From NCBI GenBank assembly GCA_038373885.1, contig JAWZYV010016978.1, positions 1,141,503 through 1,205,502 on the forward strand: a stretch of DNA of 64,000 nt, written 5' to 3'. The stretch is from Cheiracanthium punctorium. Lineage: Eukaryota; Arthropoda; Arachnida; Araneae; Cheiracanthiidae. Below the pieces are notes generated by a model. That model was not told the origin of the DNA. It saw only the letters and a program-made list of their open reading frames with translations, and did not search any database. Both the position numbers and the translations under genes were made by a program. Shown one piece after another: positions 11,835 to 23,823 of this stretch (its first letter is position 1; each line of letters starts with the position of its first letter).

Positions 11835-12327
11835 CAGTGGCGCACCCGGGATTTTAGTTTTTAGTTTGGGGGGGGGGGGAGGCTGGGGTTACAAATGCTT
11901 CTGAACTCGGTTATAGAGACCTCGATTACTGCTATAATAATTGTCTTATAACGTCAAAATATTCTGCGCCACTTGCCCGTAGAACACAAGCACACTATCA
12001 ACATAAGTCGTTACGCAAGTATAAACATGGAAAGTCATATTTATATATAGCCTAATTCATATTCTATGTTAAAAATTTTTTGATATACGAAAACAACGTA
12101 TCTCTTACTCGAATACTTTTTTGGAGGGTGTATTTATTTTAAAACTATCGTCTGTTAATAAAAAATATTTTAGACTTGTTTGAAGGCAATTTTTTAAAAT
12201 AAAATGTTTTAATTCATTTGTGACGATTTTCAATTTTAAAGCTTTTTATACCTAGTTTTCAGCTTTAAGGGGGCCTTTACCCCCCCTCCACCCCACACCT
12301 ATGGCCCCCTCCGTGGGTGCGCCTATG
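11835..12327 (+). mobile_element. hAT-like nonautonomous element, family D copy 1
   Basis: The 493-bp element starts CAGTGGCGCACCC and ends GGGTGCGCCTATG. The inner words CTGAACTCGGTTATAG and CTTATAACGTCAAAATA are shared with the copy at 18020. The flanks GTTGGAAT and GTCGAATA are only similar, so this copy is older or its duplication has decayed. Confidence 0.85.
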
Positions 12328-12609
12328 GTCGAATAATGCAATTCATATTACAAACCGTTCACGAATTTGCCTCTCCTCAATATTTTAAAAAATAAAAATA
12401 TTACATGATTATCACTGTAATGTGTTATTTTATTATTCATGAATATTTTAAATATAAATGGATTTCAATCCGATTTCCAAGAAATTAAAATTCAATAAAT
12501 CGTGCAAGTTACATCAGCATAAAATCACAAGGGGAAAAAAGTGCATAAAATGGATTGACAGTAATTTAATAATAATTAGCATAAAGAATTTCAGTTGTGA
12601 TGGTATTAC

Positions 12610-12899
12610 TCTCTATAAATAACGTAAATAATACTAATAATAGCGCGATATTCCGAATCGATAAATATACAATGTAAACACTGATCACGAGGCGTAACGA
12701 CTTGCATGGCTACGGCAGGCAGGCAGATACAGCTGTCAAAGGTAGCTCCTAGCAACCCTCTTGCTGATGCCGTTAGATATGAAGTCTCGCCATCATTTCT
12801 CTCTCCCCGTTTTCCTCCAATCAGAGGACCGAAATCGGAGCATGTGTTCCGTTTCGACCAATAGAATCGCTGGATGTTCAAATGGCACTGTCTCTTTGT
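12610..12899 (+). promoter_or_regulatory. Putative FoxN1/4 promoter island
   Basis: A GC- and CpG-richer island stands out from the AT-rich surroundings. It contains a TATA-like CTCTATAAAT (12611), a CTAGCAACC half-site like an RFX X-box arm (near 12749-12757), and CCAAT boxes CCAATCAG (12817) and CCAATAG (12858). A consensus donor follows at 13042. This combination is typical of an animal promoter with a non-coding first exon. Assignment to FoxN1/4 rests only on strand and on it being the upstream island outside the TE stack. Confidence 0.5.
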
Positions 12900-13041
12900 C
12901 CCGAGAATTTTTGTGAATGTAAACTTTGATATTTTATGAAAAAAAATTGTGTTTTTAGTGCTCGAAATTTATTAAAAGCCAGTGTTAGTTATGCGTGCAT
13001 TGAGTAATTAGCCGTCGCTGTGTCAAACTTGGGAAATAAAG
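12900..13041 (+). other. Putative non-coding first exon (FoxN1/4)
   Basis: The 3' edge is set by AAAG followed by GTGAGTATT, a near-perfect splice donor (GT at 13042-13043). The 5' edge is a guess. No long + strand open frame is present, which suits a 5' untranslated exon. The nearest convincing + strand acceptor that leads into coding sequence is at 34548. Confidence 0.42.
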
Positions 13042-15252
13042 GTGAGTATTGACATCTCCATCACGTGTTTTAATGTTTCCGACCAACCAAATCTCCGACA
13101 CATAATTTTAAATGTCTGTTAATATCATCTGTCTCTTTAAAATAAAAACAAAAAGTGTCAGTTTTCCGTAAAAATTCAACATATAATGCCTGTCTGTTTC
13201 AATATATCATGGTATTTTATTTCTGCATTATTAGAAATGTGTTGTTTAAATAGTGCTAATTTGAAAATGGTTGAGAAGATCGAAGGATGTTATGATTCGT
13301 GAATGTAAATATTGTGTTTCATTAACGTTTGCATGCTCTTTGTTTTGATGCGTTTATACTATACTTCATTAATATTATTTAACGTTGCAACTTATTTAGA
13401 CCTTGTCATGTCGTTCATATGTTTATTTACTCTTAATTATTTATACAGATGTCAAATTTTTAATGGTCTTGAGGCTCTTTAATTCCTGTCTGTTAATAAT
13501 TTAAGACACCCACAAAAATCTGAATTTCTGAAGCACTACCGTCTTTATAGAATCTCAATTATTACTATGTTTTTAGTTTGTTCATGTTTCTGAAGATATA
13601 TTCCTGTTAGTTTGCATTGAGTGGTTCTACTTAGTTTTTATTTGTGCTTTTTAAAATGTGTTAAGCAATATTTTTATATATCAACTATATGCGTTTAAAC
13701 TTGTTTATTTGTATACTATTTATTTATTTTAATTTTTTAGGTGTAGTATTTACATTTTAACTACTGTGATTAGCAAGTGTGAGAATTTTTAATCTATTCT
13801 GACTAATTATTACTGTATTTTGAATTGCCAATTTATATAATGTTCTTACAAGTAGTTTATTTCTATAAAATTCTGTACTAACCTGAAATCTGATATGCAG
13901 ATTTTTGACGTATCTTCGGTAGTGTTAGATATAAAAACTATTATTTATGAAGTATTTTAAATTGCTTTTGTAGTCAGGCTGTCAATATGAACTTTTTCAA
14001 TTTTTTAATGGTTTTCAAAATAACCCCCCCCGCCCTCCATTTCTTAATTTTGTAAAAACAAAATTCTAAAATAAAAAATAGTTGTATGTGCTAATTTAAT
14101 TCATATTATTTTAAAGTTCGTTTCAATTATTTCTCTCTCAATCATAATGACTCTTTGAATTTTCGAGTCGGTTATCTTCTCTTTGAATAATGAATTTTTG
14201 AGTGCGTTATTCTGTGTGTACTTATGAGTTATGATTAATAGAAGAAAGAATGATCAATCGGATAAATATATATAACAAAGATTATTTAATGTTTATTTAT
14301 CCTCCATTTGTATTTGTTGGTGTAACAACCTCCATTTCGTGTAAAGAATGAGGTACTTCAACTTTCTAACAATTTTGCACACTTCCAAGTTTTGTTTTGT
14401 TTTTTACTTGAATGATTATGCTCAGGGTGTGTAAAAAAAAAAAAAAAAAAAAATCAAAATAATAAATTTTTAAAATTTAAATCGGATTTTTTTAAACAAA
14501 GTCGGATTAAAAAAAAATATTAGATGAGATAGTTTAAATAAGTTTGATTACTTTATATAAAGTTTGCAGACAACTGGTAAGTATATAGTTGTTTATAATA
14601 TAAATCTGTAAATAAAATATTGTTTCGGATGGAAATAAAATAATTTTATCCCAAGTAAACTATTTTGGAAGCATACCAAAACTGAGTGATTATATACTAA
14701 CATATACTGAGAAAACTTCACTTTTAAATCTAAATTTAAAAGCAAAGCTTTCTGAAATGAAACTTAACAGATATGTTATTCACATCCGATAACAATTAAC
14801 AATAATAGTATCTTGAACACAACCTCTTTCAGCTTGTGGGCCTCATTAATTCAAATGCATTTTATCATGGGCCAATCAAGTAGTGTATTCTTTTAAGTAA
14901 TATAGTCTTAATATATTAAAGACTAATTGATGTACTATATAATGACACAATTCCAAATATGTATTAATAGATTTCTTTTTGCAAATTAAGTTCTTAAAAA
15001 TGTAATAGCATACATAGGATAGGATATTTTCGGTGATACCATAGTATTGTGGGTGTTTATGTCATGTCTGCATCAAATTTGGTTAATCACAAATAAACAA
15101 AAAATTGAGTTAGATAAATGGTTTTCTTTTCCTTTTTTTTTTTTTTTTTTTTTTTTTGTAAATGGTATGCTTAATTGTTAAAAAAAAAATTCACAACTCA
15201 ATTTTTTGTGTAGTTTGACCAATTTAACAATCTAGTGGAATCACCTAAATAC

Positions 15253-15870
15253 TAGGGATGTAACGGATATTGATTTTGCCAGATATTGGATAACCAAAGC
15301 TCCTTTGGTTGCCGGATATGGATATCCGGCGCTGAACATGTATTTAGTTATAAAGTGGTTTTTTTTTTTTCCATTTTTTAAATATAATGACGCCAGAACA
15401 ATGAATTGCAAACATGTTTCACACATCATTAAAGTATTTTTTAATAACTGACTTATAATTTAATAAACTAAATATCTTTATGCACATAAAAAATGTTACT
15501 TAAAATATAAACAGTTAAAGTATTCTTTTTGTGTGTACACTACTGGTAGAAGTAAATAAATTTTAATGTTGACTTTTGATACCTATGATCCAAACATAGG
15601 TTTAATGACTTTTTTTCTGTTTTAATCATTCAACATTAATTTACATTGTCATTTTTAGTTTTATTTTAAGTTACTTTTAAAGATTGATAAATAAAAAGTA
15701 AATCTCTTTTACATATTTATAATGAAATTATGATTCTTTCTTTTGTAGTTTTATACATGTATGGAACAGAATTTTTAAGGTTATGTATTGAATTCCTTTA
15801 ATAAAAAAATAATTTTTAACTGCAAGCTAAAAATAAAAATATATCGGTTTAATTGCTTAGCTTCTAAAAT
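15253..15870 (+). repeat. Left arm of a long inverted-repeat element (TAGGGATGTAACGGATA ends)
   Basis: Starts with TAGGGATGTAACGGATA. The arm sequence, for example ACTACTGGTAGAAG, AAAAAATGTTACTT, TGTAGTTTTATACATG and GCTTAGCTTCTAAAATA, recurs in reverse complement at 28963-30602. The two arms face each other, so the structure is either a foldback element or two opposed copies. The outer flanks do not form a target duplication. Confidence 0.7.
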
Positions 15871-16157
15871 ATATGACCAGTGATCCTTTTTCCTTTTACT
15901 TCTTATGTGTGTTTTTTACAAAGTTTTTTAATTACTTTATATATGACCAGTCTTTCATAGTACAACTTCTGACTATAGGGCACCATAAGGGGAGGGGGGG
16001 GGGCAAATTAATTTTAAAAAATTATTTCAAACATAATTTCCAAATTTTAAAAAATTTTCACTTTTTTATTCTTAATTTCGACACGTGACCACACACGCAC
16101 AAAAAAAAATTAGTCAAAGTACTTTATGTATTCAGTGATAGTCTTACGCAATACTGT

Positions 16158-16260
16158 AGTATAGGGATGCACCGAATACCATATTTTGACGAATACGGAA
16201 TATTCCATCAAATTCTAACCGTATATTCAGCCGAATACTGAATATTTGGTTAAAATTTAT
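16158..16260 (+). repeat. hAT-type element end, TAGGGATGCACCGAATA
   Basis: The sequence begins ATAGGGATGCACCGAATACC and continues with GAATACGGAATATTCC and CCGAATACTGAATATTTGG repeats. These are subterminal words typical of one widespread hAT end. The partner end was not found, so it is truncated or overrun by the adjacent Tc1 relic. Confidence 0.5.
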
Positions 16261-16333
16261 TAAACCTTAATTAAATTGTGGCTGTGTATCATATCGTAAG
16301 CTAAGTAGAGAGTCCCATTTCTGGGAATATGCT

Positions 16334-17257
16334 TTGAATACGCCCCTGTCATTAACCAACTTTTTCGAATCTACGACATCGCTGCAGCTGGAAAAGATCA
16401 TGCAAGAACAGGACCAACGACGATTGACAAGAATCATTAAGTGTGACAGATGTGCAACCCTTCTGCAAATTGCAGCAGATTTTAATGCTGCGCCATCAAC
16501 AAGTGTCTCCGTGCGAACCATTCAAAGAAACATCGTCGATATGGGCTTTCAGAGCTGCAGACCTCTCGTGTACCCTTGTTGATTGCACGACACTCACCTG
16601 GGCCCGTCAACATTGACATTGGACTGTTGGTGACGGGTAACACGTTGCCTAGTCTGATGAGTCTCGGTTCCAATTGAATCAAGCTGATGGATGTGTACGG
16701 GTATGGAGACAACCTCATGAATCCATGGACCCTACATGTCAACAGAAGACTGTTCAAGCTGGTGAAGGCTCTGTGATGGTATGAGATGTGTGCAGTTGGC
16801 ATGATATGGGACCCCTGATACGTCTAGATACGACTCTGACAGGTGACAGGTATGTAAGCATCCTGTCTGATCACCTGCACCCATTCATGTCCATTGTGCA
16901 TTCAGACGTACTTAGGAAATTTCAGCAGGACAGTGCGACACCCACATGTCCAGAATTGCTACAGAGTGGCTCCAGGAGCACTCTTCTGAATTTAGACACT
17001 TCCTCTGGCCACCAAAATCCCCATACATGAACATATCTGGGTGCATTGCTACGTGCTGTTCAGAAGAGATCTCCACTCCCCCTCTTACTCCTACTGATTT
17101 ATGGACAGCCCTGCAGGATTCATAGTGTCAATTACCTCTAGTACTACTTCAGACATTAATCGAATCCATGCCACATCGTCTTGCAGCACTTCTGCGTGCT
17201 CATGTGGGGCCCTACACGATATTAGGCAGGTGTACCAGTTTTTTTGGCTCTTCAGTG
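16334..17257 (+). pseudogene. Dead Tc1-type (DD34E) transposase
   Basis: A Tc1 transposase acts in the nucleus by binding its terminal repeats and cutting and pasting the element. Here the N-terminal helix-turn-helix part is seen at 16380-16560 (LQIAADFNAAPSTSVSVRTI). The first catalytic region is recognisable as DESRFQLN near 16653 in a shifted frame. The second appears as QQDSATP near 16924. The third (the PPKSPDMN..E region in this family) is scrambled near 17000-17040. Several frameshifts and stops interrupt it. The right terminus ends GGCTCTTCAGTG; the left terminus is missing. The terminal CTTCAGTG is exactly the target duplicated by the 11.7-kb insertion that follows. Confidence 0.85.
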
Positions 17258-18019
17258 TAGAGATAGGGAAAAGCGTTATTTTCAAAGAACAGTTGTTCAC
17301 TGTTCCCATTCTTTTTTAAAGAAACGTTCTTTTTTCCTATTCTTTTGAGAACAGGTTCTTTGATTTATCGTACCTTTATTATGATTATTTTATTCAATTT
17401 AAAAATGAAAATATACGTCCTTTTTAACATGTATTATGCTTTAGTACAATTGCAAAATGTTTAAAAAAAAACTTTGCAACCAACATACTGGCTTTCTTTA
17501 ATCAAGTATATTAACAGTAATTTTTCTAAAAATATTTTAAATTATATTAACATTCTATAATATAGTGTTAAATATGCACATATTTCTAAAATCAAAAAAT
17601 TTTCTGTGCTTTTTATTAACTTTTGTTATCCTTACTCATAGCATGTGTGTAAAAAGAAATGGGAAAACTTCAATTCTAGAGAGAATTATTTAGGCCAGGC
17701 CTAATTTTCGATTACTTACCTCAGTGATAGAATATTGCTTACATGAGTAAACAATATTTGAATCTGGCAGCTCCTAAAATGACATAATATTCATAACTGT
17801 TTATTTTGATTAGACTATATTGCGCAAAGCTTTGGAAGCAGCGGAATCAGTAACTTTAAAATCTGTCCAAACAAAAGATTTTTTTTTTTTTTTTTTTCGA
17901 TCCATGAGAAAAAACTATTCTAACATAAGCATAACTAAGAGTTGTACCAGTAACAGCGCAAAGGAATGATCTGTTTCAACTAATCCTTGAACAGTCTGAT
18001 ACAATATGCCATGTGACTG

Positions 18020-18455
18020 CAGTGGCACACCCAGGATTTTAGTTTAGAGGGGGCTGAGCTGAAAATACTGCTGAACTCGGTTATAGTGAGATCGATAATA
18101 GTTACAACCCTCTTATAACGTCAAAATAGTCTGTACCACTTGATTTGCCCATACAACACAAACCCACAAGCAAAAACTCATTATAGAGTCATAAAAAATT
18201 ATTTGATCTTTTCAGTGATATTGTAACTGACTTTAACAGTGTTTCATAAACTCTCTGTAAGTATTTATTTAAAAACTGACATCTTTTTAGGTAAAAAATA
18301 ATTTAGAAATAATTTGAAGATAATAAGTAATAATAATAGTAATAATTCATTAGTGACAATTTTCATTTTTTTAAAGTTTTTCACTTCAAACTTTCCACCT
18401 TTAGGGGGGGCTTGAGCCCCCATAGGCCCCCCCCCCCCCCGTGGGTGCACCTATG
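18020..18455 (+). mobile_element. hAT-like nonautonomous element, family D copy 2
   Basis: The 436-bp element has ends CAGTGGCACACCC and GGGTGCACCTATG. An exact 8-base duplication TGTGACTG lies at 18012-18019 and 18456-18463. The interior matches the copy at 11835, except for a shorter AT-rich middle. Confidence 0.92.
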
Positions 18456-18498
18456 TGTGACTGCATACCCTTTTGTTTTAGTTTTTTATTCTTCAGCA

Positions 18499-18774
18499 CT
18501 ACTGCAGTAAAAGAGCCGATGCACAAGAGGAGCAGACTGCTGAAGCTGACAATCTGCGATGAAATTCTCCACCCCCTCCTTTCCTAGCCTTATTCCCAGT
18601 CCACACCATAAATTTCATGATAAAGCGAAAGTAACGCAAGGCCTTCAAACCGGAAGATGCCATCTTCAACACTCCCACTTTGGAATACATTTGGGAAAAC
18701 TTTGACCCTATAGTCATAACTCTTAGAGGAATGGGAGGGGGGGTTGTAGAAGTTTTTTTCGGACTTTCAAACAT
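18499..18774 (-). other. GC-richer segment with an unrecognised minus-strand frame
   Basis: A 91-codon open frame rich in Ser and Lys (contains GLKALRYFRFIMKFMVW) lies in a segment less AT-rich than its surroundings. I do not recognise a family. It may be a TE untranslated region or a captured fragment. There is no start or splice evidence. Confidence 0.25.
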
Positions 18775-20149
18775 TTTAATACAAAAATAATAATGATAAA
18801 AATACTCAACATACTATAAGAGTGTTCACTATAACGAACGCTGGAGAGAAAGCATCCCCATCAAGGCCGTACCCAGGGGTCTGGTCCCCCCCTCCCCCCG
18901 AAATTTAAAATTTTGTTAACAAAATAATAAAGTTGAAGTCTTTGTGAAAAATTCAGCCTGGGTCATTCCACGTCAGTTCAACCAAGCCATGACACCCATG
19001 ATCACGGATTTTGATAAAATTTGGCATTAATGTTCCTTATGTGGTAGTAAGAAACCTCATGAATTTTTTTGCCCCTCGTGCTAATGGTTTTGGTTTTATG
19101 GCTCGTCAAACTTTTGAAGATTTCAATTTTTGGATCATTTTTGATCAAGATTTTAAGGCAACACTTCTAAACAAAAAATCTTCTCATTTGTTCACTAATT
19201 AATTTATCTTTTTGAAATTTTGTGCCCTTGTTGATTAAAGTACAAGGATTTTAGAAATAAATGTCTAAACTGGATAAATATTTTTTTGTATTTTTTAAAA
19301 ATGCTAGAAATTGATTTTTGAGAAAATTTTAGTGAGTTCACTTAAAAGTGAAAACTCACTGAAAGGGAAAGCTATAATCAAAAAACATTTTGTTCAGGAA
19401 GAAGCTTATATATATGCATTATCTTAGGATGAAATAAAATTAACGGTTCCGTCATTCCTTCAGGTTAAAAAATTAGCATTTTTATCATTTTTGTTATGAA
19501 ATTCTGTGTACATTACAAGTCAAATCAACAAATAAAATCCATTGTTGGCAACAACGTTCTTGGATTTTCATGAAATTTGTCATGAATGTTCCTTTTGCAG
19601 TAGTTACAAGTCCTGCAATTCCTTTTTGTCCTGGTGTCAATGGTTTTGATTTTATGGGCAGCCAAATTTTGATTGTTTTCACTACTCCACTATTTTTGAG
19701 TCACATATTCATGACATACCGCCTTGGAAAATTATTTTTAATTTTCCTACTAATCACCCAATCTTTCTGGAGTTTTGCTCTCTTGTTAGTTAGAGAGTAG
19801 AGATTTCAGAAAAAAATGTGTGAATATATAAGATATTTCTTTTTTAAGCTGTTTTTCGATATGTCTGCTGATTTCAAGGGAAATTTTTCTTAAAAGTATG
19901 ATCATAAGTTATAAGCTCATTATCTAAGTTTGTTACATAATAAAAAATATAAATGAAAGAAGATTCCTTTGTCAAAAGCACACAAAATATATCCCAAATT
20001 TAATGAAGCCAAGCCTCTTCAGAAGGGAATTTGACTGAAAATTCAGAGACAAGTCAATGCCATAGTGTCTGACTATATAATTTATCTTTTGGTAGGTTTA
20101 TTTAAATGCAAAAAATATTAAAAAAAAAAAAAAAAAAAAGATCTTAAAA

Positions 20150-21148
20150 CAGGGTTGGACGGTATTTACCGGTTTTTACTACGGTTTTTACCGTCTTTGG
20201 AAAAACATGTTTTTACCAGGGTTTTTACAACCTTTGAGAAAAACTTAATAATTTGACTATTTTTTGTCTCTTTTTGAAGATTTATCTCCATCAATGGCTG
20301 AGAGGTTTTGCTATCGAAACTGGATGGTGGGAGGTGCCAGGCACATACCCTGGTCGTGCCTGTTGATCTAGCTGTTCGGAGTTTTCCGTGGATTTTTTTT
20401 TTTCAGAAATTGCACATAAATACTGGCTAGGATCCCTTAGGAATAGGAAGGTATTCCCCAATAGGATTAGGATCCTAGTGCAGTCAATCGGCCATAATCC
20501 ACAAGCAACCAATGAAGATTTATCTGCTATTTTTTCATTTTCTCAGGGAAACAAAGTTCAGGACATTTAATATCACTATTTCCATTTCTATATAACAATA
20601 TTCACCTAATTCAGTGTCTAATTTGGTAAGTAAAAGAAAGCTATACGAAAATAGTTCATTTTAAGGAATATAATAAACACAGAAAACTTTGATCCATGTT
20701 TTCATCTTACAAGAAATTCAAATTTATAGATAATGTACATTTATCATTATTAAACTTATTAAAACTATTATTATGAGAAGGCACATTACAATATTTATTA
20801 CAATTATGTAATGCAGTCTAGTTTAATAATTTTTACTTAAAGGAAAATTGTAAATATACTTTTACTATACTTAACTTATCTTAATCATTTTAATGAAAAC
20901 TAAATGCTTACAAATATTATTTGTTACATAATGTAGTTTGCATCATCATGATGTCCTGATGATGATATATCCACATCAATGACACGAGAATACAGTTTTA
21001 AAAATAGCATTAATATACAGTTTATGACTCGGGGAGTTTATTGTATCGTTAGGTTTTTACTCCTTTTTCCCAGGTTTTTACCGGTAAAAACCTAGTTTTT
21101 ACCATGCCCTGGTAAAAACCAGTTTTTACCGGTAAAAAGCCAACCCTG
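20150..21148. mobile_element. 1-kb hAT-like element with TACCGG/TTTTTACC subterminal repeats
   Basis: Starts CAGGGTTGGACGG and ends GCCAACCCTG. The exact 8-base duplication TCTTAAAA lies at 20142-20149 and 21149-21156. Many GGTTTTTACC and GGTAAAAACC words lie near both ends, likely transposase binding repeats. There is no transposase inside. It interrupts the left arm of the long-inverted-repeat element, so it is younger. Confidence 0.93.
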
Positions 21149-21960
21149 TCTTAAAACAGTGTCTGCAATGAAATCACACACACTCATGTAAAACTCTTTT
21201 GCATATTTTAATTAAATAAAATTATTGGATTTTTTATTACTTCAGCTATAATTTTGAATGATCTAGTCTAATTAATTTTGTTAATGCTAGATTTTTTAAA
21301 GTAGTTGTATTTTCAAAAAAAAAAAAAAAAAGATAATATACATTGAAGTTACCTTTTCTTTTTGGTAGATACATTAAATGCAATAAATGAACTAAAAGAA
21401 AAAAATCTTAAAATATTTTTTTAATGAACTCACACACATATATAAACTGTTTTGCACATGTTATGTACTTTGACAATAACATGAGTTGTTCTTTCATTAA
21501 AAAAGAGAGAAAAGAAAGAAAAAATACAGCATTTTTAGTTACATGATAATTTATTCTGTTGTTGTTTTTGTACAAATTTCAACAGTGAAAATTTGAGGAA
21601 TTTTGGTGTAAAAATAAACTAGCAGTTGGACAAATTTTAGAATTTTATGGTAAGTATTTGTATTTGATTTACATGTACTTCTGTGAACTGGGAGAGGGTA
21701 TTTGCCAGAATAAGCCAGGTGATAGATATTCCTCATTAATTAAAACATTTCTCATAATGCACCCTTTACACTTGACTAGAGTCAGAGGCAGATGCAATAT
21801 CTTGTAAACTATAGGCTGCTGCAAACAGATATGAACATCTGCATTCTTATGTAGGTATATTTTAGCAAATCTGTCAATCACCTATTTAGTCATAGTTCAC
21901 AGCAGTGTTCATTTTATATGCTTATATCTGAATTTTAATTTTCCTGAATATTCTTATATT

Positions 21961-22220
21961 CAGGGATGAGATTCTTCAGCTTTTTGTGAATTAAGAGAAA
22001 TTCACTTTTTTGTCTTTTTTCTCTAAAAATTCTGCTTTTTTTGTGGGTTTCTGATAGTAGTTATTAATTAACTGTGCAATATTTTTATCCTGTAGCATGT
22101 TCTGATGTTTTACTTCTTAAATCTTTTTTTCTACATGCATTAAAAACAATTATCTTATGTAGAACTTGTTTGCTCTCGTATGATTTCAGTCTTATTGCTT
22201 TTTCGCCAATCTCATCCCTG
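21961..22220. mobile_element. 260-bp element with CAGGGATGAGATT ends and 6-bp duplication
   Basis: Ends are CAGGGATGAGATT and CAATCTCATCCCTG. Flanks are TATATT at 21955-21960 and 22221-22226, six bases rather than eight. It has no coding sequence. It resembles the elements at 35612 and 57141 in end sequence and duplication length. Confidence 0.8.
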
Positions 22221-22334
22221 TATATTGTAAGTGTACAATTATGTAAAATGTATGTGTTGAGTTCATGTACAGTATGTATACATAAAGTTCAAGGTAATAT
22301 AGCTAGCTTCTTTGTTTATTTAAACTTATTCACT

Positions 22335-22860
22335 ATGGAGGAAACTAAATGCAGTGTTTGGTCAACTGACAGGAACAGAGTGTCATAAATTTACCTATGT
22401 TTCAAGAAAAGGTTGTGGATGTTACTAGTTTTACAAAAGATGAAATAATTCTTTTAAATTTGATAACAGAAGCTACAAATGGTTTAGACTATATGTCTTC
22501 ATCATAAAAATGTGTATTTAAATAAATTTGAATTCCTCCAAAAAAAATATATGATCCCCTCAAAAAACATAAGGCATCTGTTAAAAAATTTTTGAAAGCT
22601 GTAAATGTTCATCAATGTAATGAACTGTTAAAGAAAATTTTTAAAGTAAAGCCAGGACAGAAATTATGCTCTCGCTGCAGGAACATGCTATTCAAAATAG
22701 ATTAACAAAAGGATACTGTAAGCATTGACAATGCTAGTGAAACAGAAGAAGATTATTTACTTGCAAAATATAATTTGCAGAAAAATGAAGAACTTCAAAA
22801 ATTAAATAACATATTATTTTTCAACACGATGTATGGCATCAATTCAGGAAAAAAATGACT
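22335..22860 (+). pseudogene. N-terminal relic of an unclassified DDE-like transposase
   Basis: The frame reads METTK-like start (22335), then LPMFQEKVVDVTSFTKDEI, then DPLKKHKASVKKFLKAV near 22558, then KPGQKLCSRCRNMLFKID near 22650-22705, then an acidic stretch. The Cys pattern and the order resemble the amino terminus of a protein family that I associate with TE-encoded proteins in arthropods and cnidarians. The C-terminal motifs of that family are seen in the relic at 41.1-50.3 kb. Stops and a frameshift break this copy near 22506 and 22703. It lies in the loop of the 5.9-kb long-inverted-repeat element and may be a decayed piece of its own transposase. Confidence 0.55.
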
Positions 22861-23791
22861 CAGTTACAAACTGAGTAGCATTGAATGGAAAATATTTAAA
22901 TTACAGCTCTTTTAATAACTCTTGCTCTCAGTTAATTTTATTATAATTTTCCAAAATAATTTTAATTTAAAAAATCAGTTAAAGAAATTGAAATAATATA
23001 AGCTAATAGTATTTCCTAATTTACTATATAACATGGAAGGTTAATATTTAATTAACTTTCCATTATAATTTAGATTAATATTTTTCTTTATTATATAGAA
23101 ACTTTTGTTGGAATATTTTAGGAAGAAACTATTAGAAAATCATAAATATCATTAGACTATTTCATTCAAAATCACATCTGAAGAAATAGAAAATCCAATA
23201 ATTTTGTTTCAGTACAAAATACTAAACAGTTTACTTCGATATGAGAGTTTATGACAAAAAATATTTCAAGATCTTGTTTTTTCAACTTTAAATGAACCTA
23301 CCAAAAAATAAAGTGATGTAACTTTAACATATTATGTATACATAGAGATTCAGGCATATATATATATTTGAACTTTCACTCAAATTTCTCTTTGAAGGTG
23401 CTTTAAGTTTTGTTTTATTTTGTGTACTTCTGACAAGATGTTCTTTCATTTATAAATTTATTACGGCCCCGAAATTGAATTATATAAACATATGTAAAAT
23501 ATATATATATATATATAAATTTTTGTTGAATATTTTTATGAAAACTACTATAAAAAATCTAGCATTAACAAAATATCATTAGACTAGATCATTCAAAATT
23601 ACAGCTGAAGTAATAAAAAATCCAATAATTTTATTTCATTAAAATATTCAAAAGAGTTTACTTCTGTGTGTGTGTGTGTGATTTCATTGCAGACATTCTT
23701 TTAAGATCTTATTTTTTATTAAAAACTTTTTTGCATTTAAATAAACCTACCAAAAGATAAATTATATAGTCAGACACTATGACATTGACTT

Positions 23792-23823
<32 letters not shown>

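Noticed and set aside
12606..12881. 91-codon minus-strand open frame in the promoter island
   Set aside because: It overlaps the CpG-richer island and its residues resemble no protein family. The higher GC content alone explains the lack of stops.
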